A DNA stretch of 37,741 nt from positions 1-37,741 of the forward strand of contig JAGRKS010000005.1 of the NCBI GenBank assembly GCA_020442185.1. The letters run 5' to 3'. Shown one piece after another: positions 16,610-24,926 of the stretch; position 1 is the first letter of the stretch; every line of letters begins with the position of its first letter. This DNA is from Hyphomicrobiaceae bacterium. Lineage in GTDB: Bacteria; Pseudomonadota; Alphaproteobacteria; Rhizobiales; Hyphomicrobiaceae. Under the pieces are notes generated by a model that searched no databases, was not told the DNA's origin, and worked only from the letters and a program-made list of their open reading frames with translations. A program made the translations under genes and the position numbers.

Positions 16610-17896
16610 TCAACGCGCGAGCGTGTAGAGATGGAAGCCGCCGTAGATCGCCGAGCGGTCTCGCGCCGTCATTTCTCGGCCCGCTGCGGCATCGTAGTCG
16701 AAGCGCGACAGAATCTGATCGGCAACCCGCCCCGGAAGTATCGTCTCCTCGCCGGCTGTGCGGAAGATGACCCGCGCACCTGGCCGTGCGGTGCGCACGA
16801 TTTCGCTCCACAGCCGCGAGAGCTGCTCGTCCGTCATCCAATCCTGCGCATCGAGCAGCACATAGGCGTCGCGCGACGCCGCCGGCAGTGCCGCGAGATG
16901 CTCGGTGAACGAGGCGTTCACAACGTCGGCATTGGCGATGCGCGACTTCAGAACCGGGAAGTTCTCGATCGCCAGATAGGGCGGCAACGGGGCGTGCGCA
17001 TCGGTGCGATACCCCCGGCCGAAAGCCTGCCAGGCGAAGTAGTTGCAGTTGAGATCGAAGTCGCATGCAAGCCGGCGAAGCCGCGCGCTCAGCACGTCGG
17101 CCATGTGGCCGGCGTCACCTTTCAACGCCTCGAACTGAGACGGCGGAATACCGAGACCGAACAGCGCCGCCGGCCGGTCGACGAGCCAGCGGACGTGCCG
17201 CTTTTCGAACAATGGTGCAAGCTCGCGCTCGTAGATCCGGCGTTGTTCCTCGCGCGTCTTGGCCGCGAGAATGCGGCGAGGGTCGCGGCCGTGCGCCCGC
17301 GCCAACAGATGCCCGGCGCCGATGAAGCGGCCGAGCAGACCATGCCGGTAAAAGCGCCTGCCGAAATATCCGATGCGGCGACGGCCCATCAGATCGCGGC
17401 CGTCCCAGTAGTTACGCGTCGCGGCGTCGAGCTGGTCACGCAGGTAGGTGCGGTAGGCAATCTCGTTTTCGGGCGCCGCGGCATCGACGAAAAAGCGGCG
17501 AAATGCGGAGTAGCTCGGCAGATGCGCGACCGCCGCGAGTTTCAAATTGTTCAGCGCCACGTGCGCCGGGTTGAGATCGATTGCGGTGACGCGGATGTCG
17601 GCGCTTGCGAGATAGCTCAGCACATTGCAGCCACCGGACGCGATGGCGACGACATGATCACCCTTGCGCAGCGCCAGCGCTTCGAGATCGATGATCGGGT
17701 CTTCCCAGATCTGCGGATAGACGAGACCGGAAAACGCCAGCGTGAACAGCCGCTCCTGCAACCCGGCGCGCGACGCCGCCTTGTGGCGATGGACGGCCCC
17801 GCGCAAACGGGCGTGTCGCGAGCGGCCCGTCATGTTACCCGCCGCCGCCGTCGCGATCGTCGCTTCGTTGATCGGCACTTCGTCGATCCCTGCCAT
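16610..17896 (-). CDS. btaA: BtaA: SAM:diacylglycerol 3-amino-3-carboxypropyltransferase (DUF3419), betaine lipid synthesis
   Basis: 428 residues, close to the length of known bacterial BtaA proteins. The enzyme moves the aminocarboxypropyl group of SAM to diacylglycerol, forming diacylglycerylhomoserine, the first step to DGTS. Diagnostic segments are SGLVYPQIWEDPIIDLEALA (56-75), SAM site VVAIASGGCNVLSYLA (82-97), DLNPAHVALNNLKLAAV (107-123), RRFFVDAAAPEN, NYWDGRDLMGRRRIGYFGRR, and in the C-terminal domain YVLLDAQDWMTDEQLSRLW and YGGFHLYTLA. ATG at 17896 is preceded by AGGTGGGG. It forms an operon with btaB. In Sinorhizobium such genes respond to phosphate limitation; a Pho-box-like repeat is present upstream here. 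Confidence 0.96.
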   Translation of the reverse strand: MAGIDEVPINEATIATAAAGNMTGRSRHARLRGAVHRHKAASRAGLQERLFTLAFSGLVYPQIWEDPIIDLEALALRKGDHVVAIASGGCNVLSYLASADIRVTAIDLNPAHVALNNLKLAAVAHLPSYSAFRRFFVDAAAPENEIAYRTYLRDQLDAATRNYWDGRDLMGRRRIGYFGRRFYRHGLLGRFIGAGHLLARAHGRDPRRILAAKTREEQRRIYERELAPLFEKRHVRWLVDRPAALFGLGIPPSQFEALKGDAGHMADVLSARLRRLACDFDLNCNYFAWQAFGRGYRTDAHAPLPPYLAIENFPVLKSRIANADVVNASFTEHLAALPAASRDAYVLLDAQDWMTDEQLSRLWSEIVRTARPGARVIFRTAGEETILPGRVADQILSRFDYDAAAGREMTARDRSAIYGGFHLYTLAR

Positions 17897-17992
17897 AGAG
17901 CCCCACCTTTCCTGTTCTACGGCAGACGATCACCCGCGGCAGTGGTCCCCCCGACGTGCCGCGGAGGATTGCCGGCCCTCCCATCGTCACGC

Positions 17993-18025
17993 AGTTACGT
18001 TGGTTCTGTTTCGGTTCTATGACGG
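17993..18025 (-). promoter_or_regulatory. Three 11-bp-phased direct repeats upstream of btaA, degenerate Pho-box-like
   Basis: On the minus strand three contiguous 11-mers occur: CCGTCATAGAA, CCGAAACAGAA and CCAACGTAACT. The layout (7 bp plus an A-rich 4 bp, repeated every 11 bp) is that of PhoB boxes, and CCGTCAT differs from CTGTCAT at one base. The second and third units are poor matches. The site is 97-129 bp before btaA and just outside the divergent dedA gene, so it could serve both. Confidence 0.4.
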
Positions 18026-18142
18026 TCGGTTGCAGAACGCGGCTGCGCGAAAAGTCTTTCCCTGGCGAATGAGCACACGCGCGCACTTGCAACACGGGAC
18101 GCGAGGCCCCATAGACGCACGAGGCCAACGGCTGGATTGCGC

Positions 18143-18661
18143 ATGCTCGCTACGATCGATTCCTTCAAACAGGCCGTCATATCGGTTGTCAGCGAACACA
18201 TTGCGCTCGCCGAACCCCTGGTCTTCGTTCTCGGTTTTGCCGAAAGCATCGTCTTCGTCTCATTGCTGGTGCCCTCGACGATCCTGTTTCTGGCGATCGG
18301 CGGTCTCCACTATTCGGCGGGTGGCGATTTCGTACCGCTTTGGCTGGCTGGCGCCGCGGGCGCTTTCCTCGGCGATATCCTGTCCTATTCCGTCGGCCGC
18401 TATTTCAAGGCCGAACTCGCCAACACGTGGCCGCTATCGCGCAAGCCTGAGTGGTTCGTGCTGGCCCGCTCCTTTTTCCACAAGTGGGGTGCGCTCGGCA
18501 TCATTCTCTCGAAGTTTCTCGGCATGATGCGCCCCTTCGTGCCTCTGGTCGCGGGCGCCGCGCAGATGCCGTGGACGACATTCCTGCCGGCGAGCGCGGT
18601 TTCTGCACTGCTTTGGGCCGCAGCCTTTCTCGGCCCCGGACACGGTCTTGCTTTGTTCTAG
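18143..18661 (+). CDS. DedA/VTT-family membrane protein (second copy)
   Basis: 172 residues, divergent from btaA and related to the DedA protein at 15383. Conserved parts are LGFAESIVFVSLLVPSTIL, GAFLGDILSYSVGRYF, TWPLSRKPEWF and the signature SKFLGMMRPFVPLVAGAAQM. Here Lys and a Met pair replace residues around the first Arg of the motif, while the Arg before PFVPLVAG is kept. It should have four to five membrane segments and act as a lipid flippase or scramblase or in membrane-potential homeostasis, as inferred for the family. The start ATG at 18143 is favoured over a TTG two codons earlier; no strong ribosome site is seen. Confidence 0.92.
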   Translation: MLATIDSFKQAVISVVSEHIALAEPLVFVLGFAESIVFVSLLVPSTILFLAIGGLHYSAGGDFVPLWLAGAAGAFLGDILSYSVGRYFKAELANTWPLSRKPEWFVLARSFFHKWGALGIILSKFLGMMRPFVPLVAGAAQMPWTTFLPASAVSALLWAAAFLGPGHGLALF

Positions 18662-18829
18662 TCCACCTGTCTCGCGCGGGTGACGTTTCGTCGAGCTGGC
18701 CGACAACGCCTTGCGCATCGCACGCGGATCGCCTAGGAAGACGGCTTTCGCGCCGCGCCGTTCGAGGGCGCCAGGTGCCCGTCCATCGCTTCGCGGGTCA
18801 GCGCCCGCCCGACGTCACAAGGTGAAATC

Positions 18830-19000
18830 ATGTCCGCCACCCGTTCCGCCCGTCAGGTCGAGACCCGCAAGAAGAAGGCGCGCCGCGCCATCCCTCGCGC
18901 CAAGGTTACCCGCAACCAGGGCAATACGGCCGGTGCACGCAAGCGCCTGAAGAAGGTCGCGGCCAAGGCCCAGGAAGCGCGCGCCAAAGCCGCCGGCTGA
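18830..19000 (+). CDS. 56-residue Lys/Arg/Ala-rich basic protein, possibly nucleic-acid binding
   Basis: A short frame of 57 codons including the stop, starting ATG TCC GCC ACC and ending GCC GCC GGC TGA, with AAGGTG at 18819-18824 five bases before the ATG. The product begins MSATRSARQVETRKKKARRA and ends KKVAAKAQEARAKAAG. It is strongly basic (about 18 Lys/Arg, few acidic residues) and Ala-rich, resembling histone H1-like tails and small nucleoid or ribosome-associated proteins. Codons are nearly all G or C in the third position, as in neighbouring genes. No homologue was recalled with certainty. It follows dedA by 168 bp. Confidence 0.65.
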   Translation: MSATRSARQVETRKKKARRAIPRAKVTRNQGNTAGARKRLKKVAAKAQEARAKAAG

Positions 19001-19219
19001 AGCGCGACACCAGCGGAGCGGCCGGCGGCGAGGGTTGGAAGAGCCACGGCCGGCGGGTCCCGTTCACTTTGCTAAATAACCGAGCTTGAGATAGCCGCCG
19101 GCTCCATGCCGCCCGGCTTTTTTGTCGTGTCTGACGCCACGTCTTGCGGCACCGGCGAAGACCTCACAACGGCGATGCGGCTCACGGACCACGATGGCCG
19201 CATCTTTCGGCTTCTAGCC

Positions 19220-20197
19220 CTAGCGATCACAGGCAACGACGATCGTCGTCGCGGCCGCCGGAACGTAGCGGCGGCACGCCACGACCGTTCGGCCCGGCGC
19301 CGGCTCGACGCCACGGGCCGGCGTTGCACGGGCCAGGCGCGCATCCCCGCTACCAACGGCGCCAAGGCTTGCAAGGCGGGCACGAGCCGTCGCCTGAGCC
19401 GGGACGGCATCGAAATTCTTCAGCGGATTGTTCAGCGCGTCGGCATACGCCGAACGGGCTTCACCAATTTTACCCCGCTCCTCTTGTATGCGACCGCGCA
19501 AGGTGCTGGCGGCTGTGAAGCGCGCATCGCGCTGAAGCACTTGTTCAACTTCCTTGAGCGCCTCGAGAGGCTGCCCCGACCGGTGGAGAACGACGGCCTT
19601 GACGTAGCGCGCCACGATGTCGTCGGTGGCCTTGGCGAGGACCTCGTCGATCAACCGCAAGCCGCCCGCGTTGTCGCCAAGTTCCGCCACCAGGAGCGCG
19701 CGCAGGATCTTCGGCTGTGTTTGCGCGGGCGCCCGCTCGATGGCACGTTCGGCGTCGTCGAGAGCATCGCTGCGCCGGCCGAGATCGCGCAACGTCCGGG
19801 CCCTGTACAAATACCCCTGCCAATCCTTGGGCGAGATTGCGATGTAGGAATCGAAATCCTTCCGCGCGCGTTCGAGCCGGCCCATGTCGCGATGAAGCGA
19901 TCCCCTGCTGAGCAGCGTCTTGGGGAACGAGGGCCGCAATGCGCGAGCCCGGCCATAGTCGGCCAGCGCCTGATCGTTTCGGCCGGCAAGGCGGTGCGCC
20001 CATGCGCGGTTGTAGTAGGCGATATAGTGCTGTTCCTTCGGCAGCCGCCCGCTCGCGAGAATTCGCGTGCAGGCTGTGGCACTGGCCGCGGATTTCGGAT
20101 TCGGGCAGTCGGCCAGATCCTTTTTCATTCCGGCGTGCGCCACCGATCCGTGGGGCGCAAGGCAGAAGGCCAGTCCCAGAAATATGAGTTTGCGCAT
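19220..20197 (-). CDS. Secreted tetratricopeptide-repeat (TPR) protein
   Basis: 325 residues. A signal peptide (MRKLIFLGLAFCLAPHG, cut near VAHAG) indicates a periplasmic location. The mature start (DLADCPNPKSAASATACTRI) has a Cys pair seen in several rhizobial secreted TPR proteins. At least five TPR-like helix pairs follow: AYYNRAWAHRLAGRNDQALA, TLLSRGSLHRDMGRLERARK, GYLYRARTLRDLGRRSDALD, DIVARYVKAVVLHRSGQPLE and AASTLRGRIQEERGKIGEAR. The C-terminus ends VVACRRYVPAAATTIVVACD with two further Cys. It should be a scaffold for protein contacts in the envelope; partners are unknown. The longer frame to 20491 is not supported, since the signal peptide starts at 20197. Confidence 0.88.
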   Translation of the reverse strand: MRKLIFLGLAFCLAPHGSVAHAGMKKDLADCPNPKSAASATACTRILASGRLPKEQHYIAYYNRAWAHRLAGRNDQALADYGRARALRPSFPKTLLSRGSLHRDMGRLERARKDFDSYIAISPKDWQGYLYRARTLRDLGRRSDALDDAERAIERAPAQTQPKILRALLVAELGDNAGGLRLIDEVLAKATDDIVARYVKAVVLHRSGQPLEALKEVEQVLQRDARFTAASTLRGRIQEERGKIGEARSAYADALNNPLKNFDAVPAQATARARLASLGAVGSGDARLARATPARGVEPAPGRTVVACRRYVPAAATTIVVACDR

Positions 20198-20531
20198 TCG
20201 CTTTCGGCTCCCTGTCACATGACATAATTCGGCAATGACGTCGGTCGTCGCGCACCGCCCTTGCGATGCCCACGATCCTGCCCTGCTGTTATCCATGGAA
20301 CAGCGAACGCGCACTGTTACCCGTGGAACATGTGATGGTGGGGGCTGCGAAATTGCTCGAGCGGATTGCGCGGTTCGCGCATGGCGGAAGGGAAGATCGC
20401 CGCGCGGCTGGACAGAGGCACGCAATCTCGCTGGCTGACCGGTATCACCGCGACGTGATGCTGGTGCCGGCACTCCTGCCAAGCCCGTCACGCCCCCCGC
20501 TGCTTCCCGCCTTCTCGCCCGCCGCTCAGCC
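20198..20531. other. 334-bp intergenic region between gatB and the TPR gene
   Basis: No gene is supported. It should contain the TPR gene promoter. The main visible structure is a pair of 17-bp near-identical repeats described in the separate entry at 20286-20330. Confidence 0.5.
20286..20330 (-). promoter_or_regulatory. Two 17-bp direct repeats, each a partial palindrome, upstream of the TPR gene
   Basis: CTGTTATCCATGGAACA (20286-20302) and CTGTTACCCGTGGAACA (20314-20330) differ at two positions and start 28 bp apart. Each has inverted ends (TGTT ... AACA), the shape of a dimeric repressor site. They lie 89-133 bp upstream of the minus-strand TPR start. The regulator is unknown. Confidence 0.45.
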
Positions 20532-22010
20532 CTACTCCAGGCCGAGCTTCGCCTTCAGGATCTCATTGACCGCCTGCGGGTTGGCCTTGCCGCCGGACGC
20601 CTTCATCACCTGGCCGACGAACCAGCCGATCATCGACGGCTTTGCCTTCACCTGCTCGACCTTGTCCGGATTGGCTGCGATGACCGCATCGACCGCCGTT
20701 TCGATGGCGCCGGTATCCGTCACCTGCTTCATGCCACGCGTTTCGACGATTTCGGCCGGATCGCCGCCTTCCGACCAGACGATCTCGAACAGGTCCTTGG
20801 CGAGCTTGCCCGAAATCGTGCCGTTCGCGATCAGGTCGACGATGCCGCCAACTTGGTCGGCTGAAACCGGGCTGTCGGCAATGTCGTGGCCTTCCTTGTT
20901 GAGCCGGCCGAGCAACTCGTTGATGACCCAGTTCGCAGCGGTCTTCCCGTCGCGTCCCTTGGCCACCGCCTGGAAATAATCGGCGCGTTCACGCTCCGCG
21001 ACGAGCACGCTCGCGTCGTAGCTCGCAAGCCCGTACTCGGCCATGAAGCGTGCCTTCTTCTCGTCCGGCAGCTCGGGCAGATCGTGACGCAGATGGGCGA
21101 CGTAGTCCTCGGTGAATTCGAGCGGCAGCAGATCGGGATCGGGGAAATACCGGTAATCGTGCGCCTCCTCTTTCGAGCGCATCGAGCGCGTCTCGCCCTT
21201 GCCCGGATCGAACAGCCGCGTTTCCTGGTCGATCTTGCCGCCATCCTCGATGATGTCGATCTGGCGGCGCGCCTCGACGTCGACGGCCTGGCCGATGAAG
21301 CGGATCGAGTTCACGTTCTTGATCTCGCAGCGCGTACCGAGGGGGGCACCGGGCTTCCTCACCGAAACGTTGACGTCCGCGCGCAAGTTGCCCTTTTCCA
21401 TGTCACCGTCACAGGTGCCGAGGTAGCGCAGGATCGTGCGCAGCTTGGTGACATAGGCCTGGGCTTCCTTGGCGCTTCTGAGATCGGGCTTCGACACGAT
21501 CTCCATCAGCGCGACGCCCGAACGGTTGAGGTCGACATAGGAATATTCGGGATGCTGGTCGTGGATCGACTTGCCGGCGTCCTGCTCGAGGTGCAGCCGT
21601 TCGATGCCGACGGTCTTCGCTGTGCCGTCGACCTCGATCTCGATTTCGCCCTCGCCGACGATCGGCTGCTTGTACTGCGAGATCTGGTAGCCCTGCGGCA
21701 GATCGGGATAGAAGTAGTTCTTGCGGTCGAAGATGCTCTTGAGATTGATCTGGGCCTTGAGCCCGAGGCCGGTGCGCACCGCCTGCGCCACGCACTCCTC
21801 GTTGATCACCGGCAACATGCCGGGCATCGCCGCATCGACCAGAGAGACATGGGCGTTGGGCTCGGCGCCGAACGCCGTCGCCGCACCAGAGAACAGCTTG
21901 GCCCGTGAATTGACCTGGGCATGAACTTCCATGCCGATGACGACCTCCCAGTCACCGGTGGCGCCGGGAATGAGATTGCCGTTGGATGGGGCTGCGACTT
22001 TGTCATGCAT
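20532..22010 (-). CDS. gatB: Aspartyl/glutamyl-tRNA(Asn/Gln) amidotransferase subunit B
   Basis: 492 residues, full length. GatB binds the mischarged tRNA and activates its Glu or Asp side chain with ATP, receiving ammonia from GatA. Conserved segments are [72 protein letters not shown], the cradle domain [16 protein letters not shown] and the C-terminal tRNA-binding YqeY-like tail ([19 protein letters not shown]). The start ATG at 22010 adds about 20 poorly conserved residues before [11 protein letters not shown]. It stands apart from gatC-gatA, about 4.7 kb away on the same strand, with unrelated genes in both directions between them, so it must have its own promoter. Confidence 0.98.
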   Translation of the reverse strand: MHDKVAAPSNGNLIPGATGDWEVVIGMEVHAQVNSRAKLFSGAATAFGAEPNAHVSLVDAAMPGMLPVINEECVAQAVRTGLGLKAQINLKSIFDRKNYFYPDLPQGYQISQYKQPIVGEGEIEIEVDGTAKTVGIERLHLEQDAGKSIHDQHPEYSYVDLNRSGVALMEIVSKPDLRSAKEAQAYVTKLRTILRYLGTCDGDMEKGNLRADVNVSVRKPGAPLGTRCEIKNVNSIRFIGQAVDVEARRQIDIIEDGGKIDQETRLFDPGKGETRSMRSKEEAHDYRYFPDPDLLPLEFTEDYVAHLRHDLPELPDEKKARFMAEYGLASYDASVLVAERERADYFQAVAKGRDGKTAANWVINELLGRLNKEGHDIADSPVSADQVGGIVDLIANGTISGKLAKDLFEIVWSEGGDPAEIVETRGMKQVTDTGAIETAVDAVIAANPDKVEQVKAKPSMIGWFVGQVMKASGGKANPQAVNEILKAKLGLE

Positions 22011-22178
22011 GGCGTTTTCGCCTCGGCTCGTGCTTTCTCGTCATGAAGCTCTGGTAGGGCGGTCGGCAGTCCGGGTCAAGCGGCCGCTGGGGCCTGTTTC
22101 GTCTCGTTTGGACGGGAGTGGCGCAGACTGGCGGAAACAAGACATTCGACGGGCGATTTCAGGCGAGGAGGGACAGCA

Positions 22179-22820
22179 ATGGCACGGTGGTGGAAAATGC
22201 TCGTCGTGGCGACGGCGACGCTGGGGCTGACGGGATGTCTGGATCAGCTTTTCGGCTGGCAGTACGATCAGACGAAGACCGGCGAACTCAAGGGAACGCT
22301 GCAGATTCGCTGGCTCAGCCAGGACAAGTTCCTGTTCGTGCCCGATGCCGCTGATCCGCTGGTCTTCAAGCGCGCGGACGGCACCGTCATCCAGCCGCAA
22401 TCGATGTACACCGACGGCGGCACGATCCCATCGGCGCTGCGCGCCATCAAGGCCTACTCGCCGTGGGGTTATGCCCCGGCCTTCATCATCCATGACTGGC
22501 TGTTCGTGATGAAGCAATGCAAGCTCCAGGGGCACGAAGCCTATGATCTCGATACCGCCGCGATGATCATGGCGGAGGCGATGAAGACACTGATGGAGAA
22601 GCCGGATTTCGGCGGCCCCAACAAGCTGGTGCATTACTCGATGTACGAGGCCGTGCGCACTAGCACGGCGCGCGACTATTGGGAAAACGGCGTTTGCAAC
22701 CCCGCCGGCGCGGCCATGTCCCGCGTGCCCGAGAAGTCGGCGACACGATCGCTCGAAGCAGCGCCATCGTCGACGCCCGCGGCGAGCCCGATGCCGACCA
22801 TCACCATCAAGATTCGCTGA
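22179..22820 (+). CDS. DUF1353-domain lipoprotein
   Basis: 213 residues. The N-terminus is a lipoprotein signal with lipobox LTGC (MLVVATATLGLTGCLDQLF). The DUF1353 core is recognisable: TLQIRWLSQDKFLFVPDAAD, MYTDGGTIPSALRAIKAYSP, YAPAFIIHDWLFVMKQC and a following acidic helix. The TDGGTIP and FIIHDWL motifs define the family, whose His and Asp residues suggest a metal-binding enzyme, but the activity is not established. A C-terminal tail (PSSTPAASPMPTITI) is low complexity. GAGGAGGGA lies shortly before the ATG. It is divergent from gatB and runs towards folD. Confidence 0.85.
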   Translation: MARWWKMLVVATATLGLTGCLDQLFGWQYDQTKTGELKGTLQIRWLSQDKFLFVPDAADPLVFKRADGTVIQPQSMYTDGGTIPSALRAIKAYSPWGYAPAFIIHDWLFVMKQCKLQGHEAYDLDTAAMIMAEAMKTLMEKPDFGGPNKLVHYSMYEAVRTSTARDYWENGVCNPAGAAMSRVPEKSATRSLEAAPSSTPAASPMPTITIKIR

Positions 22821-22870
22821 TCTCCGGAGCTCGTCTCCAGAACTCATGTCCCGGCTCGGCGGCTCATGAA

Positions 22871-22902
22871 CGGAGCGGACCTCGATCGATTGGGCCGCTC
22901 CG
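22871..22902 (+). terminator. Hairpin after the DUF1353 gene
   Basis: CGGAGCGG (22871-22878) pairs with CCGCTCCG (22895-22902); the 16-base loop contains TCGATCGA, itself self-complementary. It begins about 50 bp after the stop codon. No T-run follows, so it is a candidate only. Confidence 0.4.
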
Positions 22903-23139
22903 ACACCCCCACTGCGCTCAGTATGGGCCCGAAGCATCGGGCGTGCCGTTCCAAAATCGAAATCCGCCCGCTTGGTGCAACCTCGCCCGCGCCGCCGTTC
23001 GGCGCCCGACCGAGAGCAAACCGTCGCGCCAATTCTTAGATTGAAGAAATCGAAAAGCCCTGCCGCGCGAACTGAACTACGGTGCCCGCGAATTGCGAAC
23101 CCCTTGCACGATGCACTGCCGGGCCGAAGTGACAGGGTG

Positions 23140-23151
23140 ACCGTGCACGGT
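23140..23151. promoter_or_regulatory. 12-bp perfect palindrome upstream of folD
   Basis: ACCGTGCACGGT is an exact inverted repeat, 52 bp before the folD ATG, a suitable place for an operator. No known regulator consensus is recognised. Confidence 0.35.
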
Positions 23152-23203
23152 GGCCGTGGCGTTCAACGATGCCCTGACGTGGCACTTTTCCGGCGGAGCC
23201 CCA

Positions 23204-24118
23204 ATGACCGCAAAAATCATAAGCGGAACCGACGTTGCAGCCGCCATTCGACAGGAATGCCGTGGCCGGACCGAAATACTGCAGGCAGCCGGCACTACGC
23301 CGGGCCTCGCCGTCATCATGGTGGGTGCGGACCCCGCCTCGGCCGTTTATGTCCGCAAGAAGATCCAGGCATGCGCCGACGTCGGCATCGCATCTCGCAA
23401 GTACCTGTTCCCTGCTTCCGCCAACCAGGATGACGTGATCGACCAGATCACGGCGCTCGGCGCCGACCCGGACGTTCACGGCATTCTCGTGCAGCTGCCG
23501 CTGCCGGCCCAGTTCGACATCAAGGCGGTTCTGAGCGCCATCCCGCGCGAGAAAGACGTCGACGGCTTCCACCTCTACAACGTCGGCGGCCTCGTGATCG
23601 GCGATACCGTCTTCCCACCCTGCACGCCTTATGGCGTCATGCGCATTCTCGACTTTGCCGGTGTGGAGATTGCCGGGCGCAATGCCGTCGTCGTCGGCGC
23701 CAGCAACATCGTCGGCAAGCCGATGGCCTTGATGCTGATGCAGCGCGAGGCAACCGTTTCGGTATGTCATGCCAAGACCCGCGACCTCGCGCAGTTCACG
23801 ATCCTCGCCGACATCCTCGTCGTCGCTGCCGGATGTCCGAACCTGATCGTCGGGCCGATGGTCAAATCGGGAGCGGTCGTCATCGACGTCGGCATCAACC
23901 GCCTGCCGGACGGCCGCCTCGTCGGCGACTGTGATTTCGAAAGCGTCTCGCGCCGGGCGTCGATGATGACACCGGTGCCCGGCGGTGTCGGACCGATGAC
24001 GGTGACGATGCTGCTGGTGAATACGATCAGCTCGGCGGAGCAATCTGTCGCCATCGCGGGGCAGGGAACGGCTCCAAGGGCGCGCCGGCCGGCCGACGCG
24101 GGCCTCGCGATCAGCTGA
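23204..24118 (+). CDS. folD: Bifunctional methylenetetrahydrofolate dehydrogenase/cyclohydrolase
   Basis: 304 residues. FolD interconverts 5,10-methylene-, methenyl- and 10-formyl-tetrahydrofolate using NADP. Motifs: PGLAVIMVGADPASAVYVRK with catalytic Lys in YVRKKIQAC, GILVQLPLPAQFD, PREKDVDGFHLYNVG, the Rossmann motif VVVGASNIVGKPMALML, and the C-terminal PVPGGVGPMTVTMLL. All active-site elements are intact. ATG at 23204 is chosen since TAKIISGTDVAAAIR is the usual FolD beginning; the frame before it has no family similarity. The C-terminal 25 residues (QGTAPRARRPADAG) are extra to the fold. It is a single-gene unit between the hairpin after the DUF1353 gene and the convergent rhodanese gene. 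Confidence 0.97.
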   Translation: MTAKIISGTDVAAAIRQECRGRTEILQAAGTTPGLAVIMVGADPASAVYVRKKIQACADVGIASRKYLFPASANQDDVIDQITALGADPDVHGILVQLPLPAQFDIKAVLSAIPREKDVDGFHLYNVGGLVIGDTVFPPCTPYGVMRILDFAGVEIAGRNAVVVGASNIVGKPMALMLMQREATVSVCHAKTRDLAQFTILADILVVAAGCPNLIVGPMVKSGAVVIDVGINRLPDGRLVGDCDFESVSRRASMMTPVPGGVGPMTVTMLLVNTISSAEQSVAIAGQGTAPRARRPADAGLAIS

Positions 24119-24276
24119 TGCCTAAGCATACTCGGTGACGACCGGGAACGCCCCCCATCGCGATCACGTGTGGCCTCTGCGCGAACGAGCGCAGATGATC
24201 GCTAACATCAATCTCGGGCATTCCGTACACGCTTCGCCAGTCGCACGACCCGCGTGTGTATGTCAGCGGTCAGATA

Positions 24277-24819
24277 TCAATTCTGCGTCGCAACCTTCGG
24301 CGGCGCACTCTTTCCCGCTTCGTACTTGCGCAAAGGCAGGCCAGATCTGGCCCATCCCGCACCGTAGCGCCCGCCGGCCATCCCCTCGGCAACGTTGATG
24401 ACGTTGGTGTAACCCGCCTTCTCGAGCGGGCCGACGAGCGAGCCCGTGCGGTTGCCGGTCCGGCAGATCACCGCCAGCGGCTTCGAGCGATCACCGCCGA
24501 GCGCGGCGTCGAGTTGCTCGACGAACTTCGGACCTTGCTGGTGCATGGTGATCGCATGGGCGCTGGCCGGCAGGCCGGTCTGCTTCCATTCCTCGGGCGT
24601 GCGCACGTCGACGAGCGTGATCTCACCCCGAAGCGCCTTCTGGTGGGCCTCCGCCGCCGACAGCACCTGGCCCGCGCTGGCCGCGCCGGGCCCCAGCGCA
24701 CGCACGACGCCGATCACCGCGACGGCCAGCACGGCGATGATCAGGACCTTTGATACGAGCCCGCTCTGCAACATGTCGTTGATCGCCTCCATGCGTGTCG
24801 TCACCATTTGCTGGAACAT
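24277..24819 (-). CDS. Membrane-anchored rhodanese-domain protein
   Basis: 180 residues. One N-terminal membrane helix (KVLIIAVLAVAVIGVVRAL, 24-42) is followed by a single rhodanese domain (about 50-165) facing the periplasm: VDVRTPEEWKQTGLPASAHA, and the active-site loop ICRTGNRTGSL with Cys119. The domain ends with VINVAEGMAGGRYGAGWA and a short Pro/Lys tail. Such proteins carry persulfide sulfur, or may be non-catalytic sulfide or thiol handlers. Starts are uncertain: ATG at 24819 gives the length stated, while ATG at 24774 follows GGAGG closely and still keeps the membrane helix. Confidence 0.9.
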   Translation of the reverse strand: MFQQMVTTRMEAINDMLQSGLVSKVLIIAVLAVAVIGVVRALGPGAASAGQVLSAAEAHQKALRGEITLVDVRTPEEWKQTGLPASAHAITMHQQGPKFVEQLDAALGGDRSKPLAVICRTGNRTGSLVGPLEKAGYTNVINVAEGMAGGRYGAGWARSGLPLRKYEAGKSAPPKVATQN

Positions 24820-24926
24820 TCGTCGGTGACGATATGGCGGCTGGCAGCGCTATCGGCAAGTGGACGCCGTGTCGCGCACCCGCGACCAATTTCAAGCCCG
24901 CGCTGGCGGGCCAGGCGTGGCCGCGC

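Larger units (their letters stand above)
22821..23203. other. 383-bp intergenic region with hairpin and palindrome before folD
   Basis: No gene is supported. It holds a terminator-like hairpin after the DUF1353 gene (22871-22902) and the 12-bp palindrome ACCGTGCACGGT (23140-23151) in the likely folD promoter region. Confidence 0.5.

Noticed and set aside
15936..17896. Fusion of btaB with an upstream domain (one continuous minus-strand frame to 17066)
   Set aside because: The extra N-terminal part is btaA read in the wrong phase; the btaB ribosome site and MDRIYRHQRF start at 16601 define the gene.
20286..20302. DnaA box (TTATCCACA-like) and replication origin
   Set aside because: TTATCCATG differs from the DnaA consensus at two positions and the second copy is further off; there is no cluster of boxes or AT-rich unwinding element.
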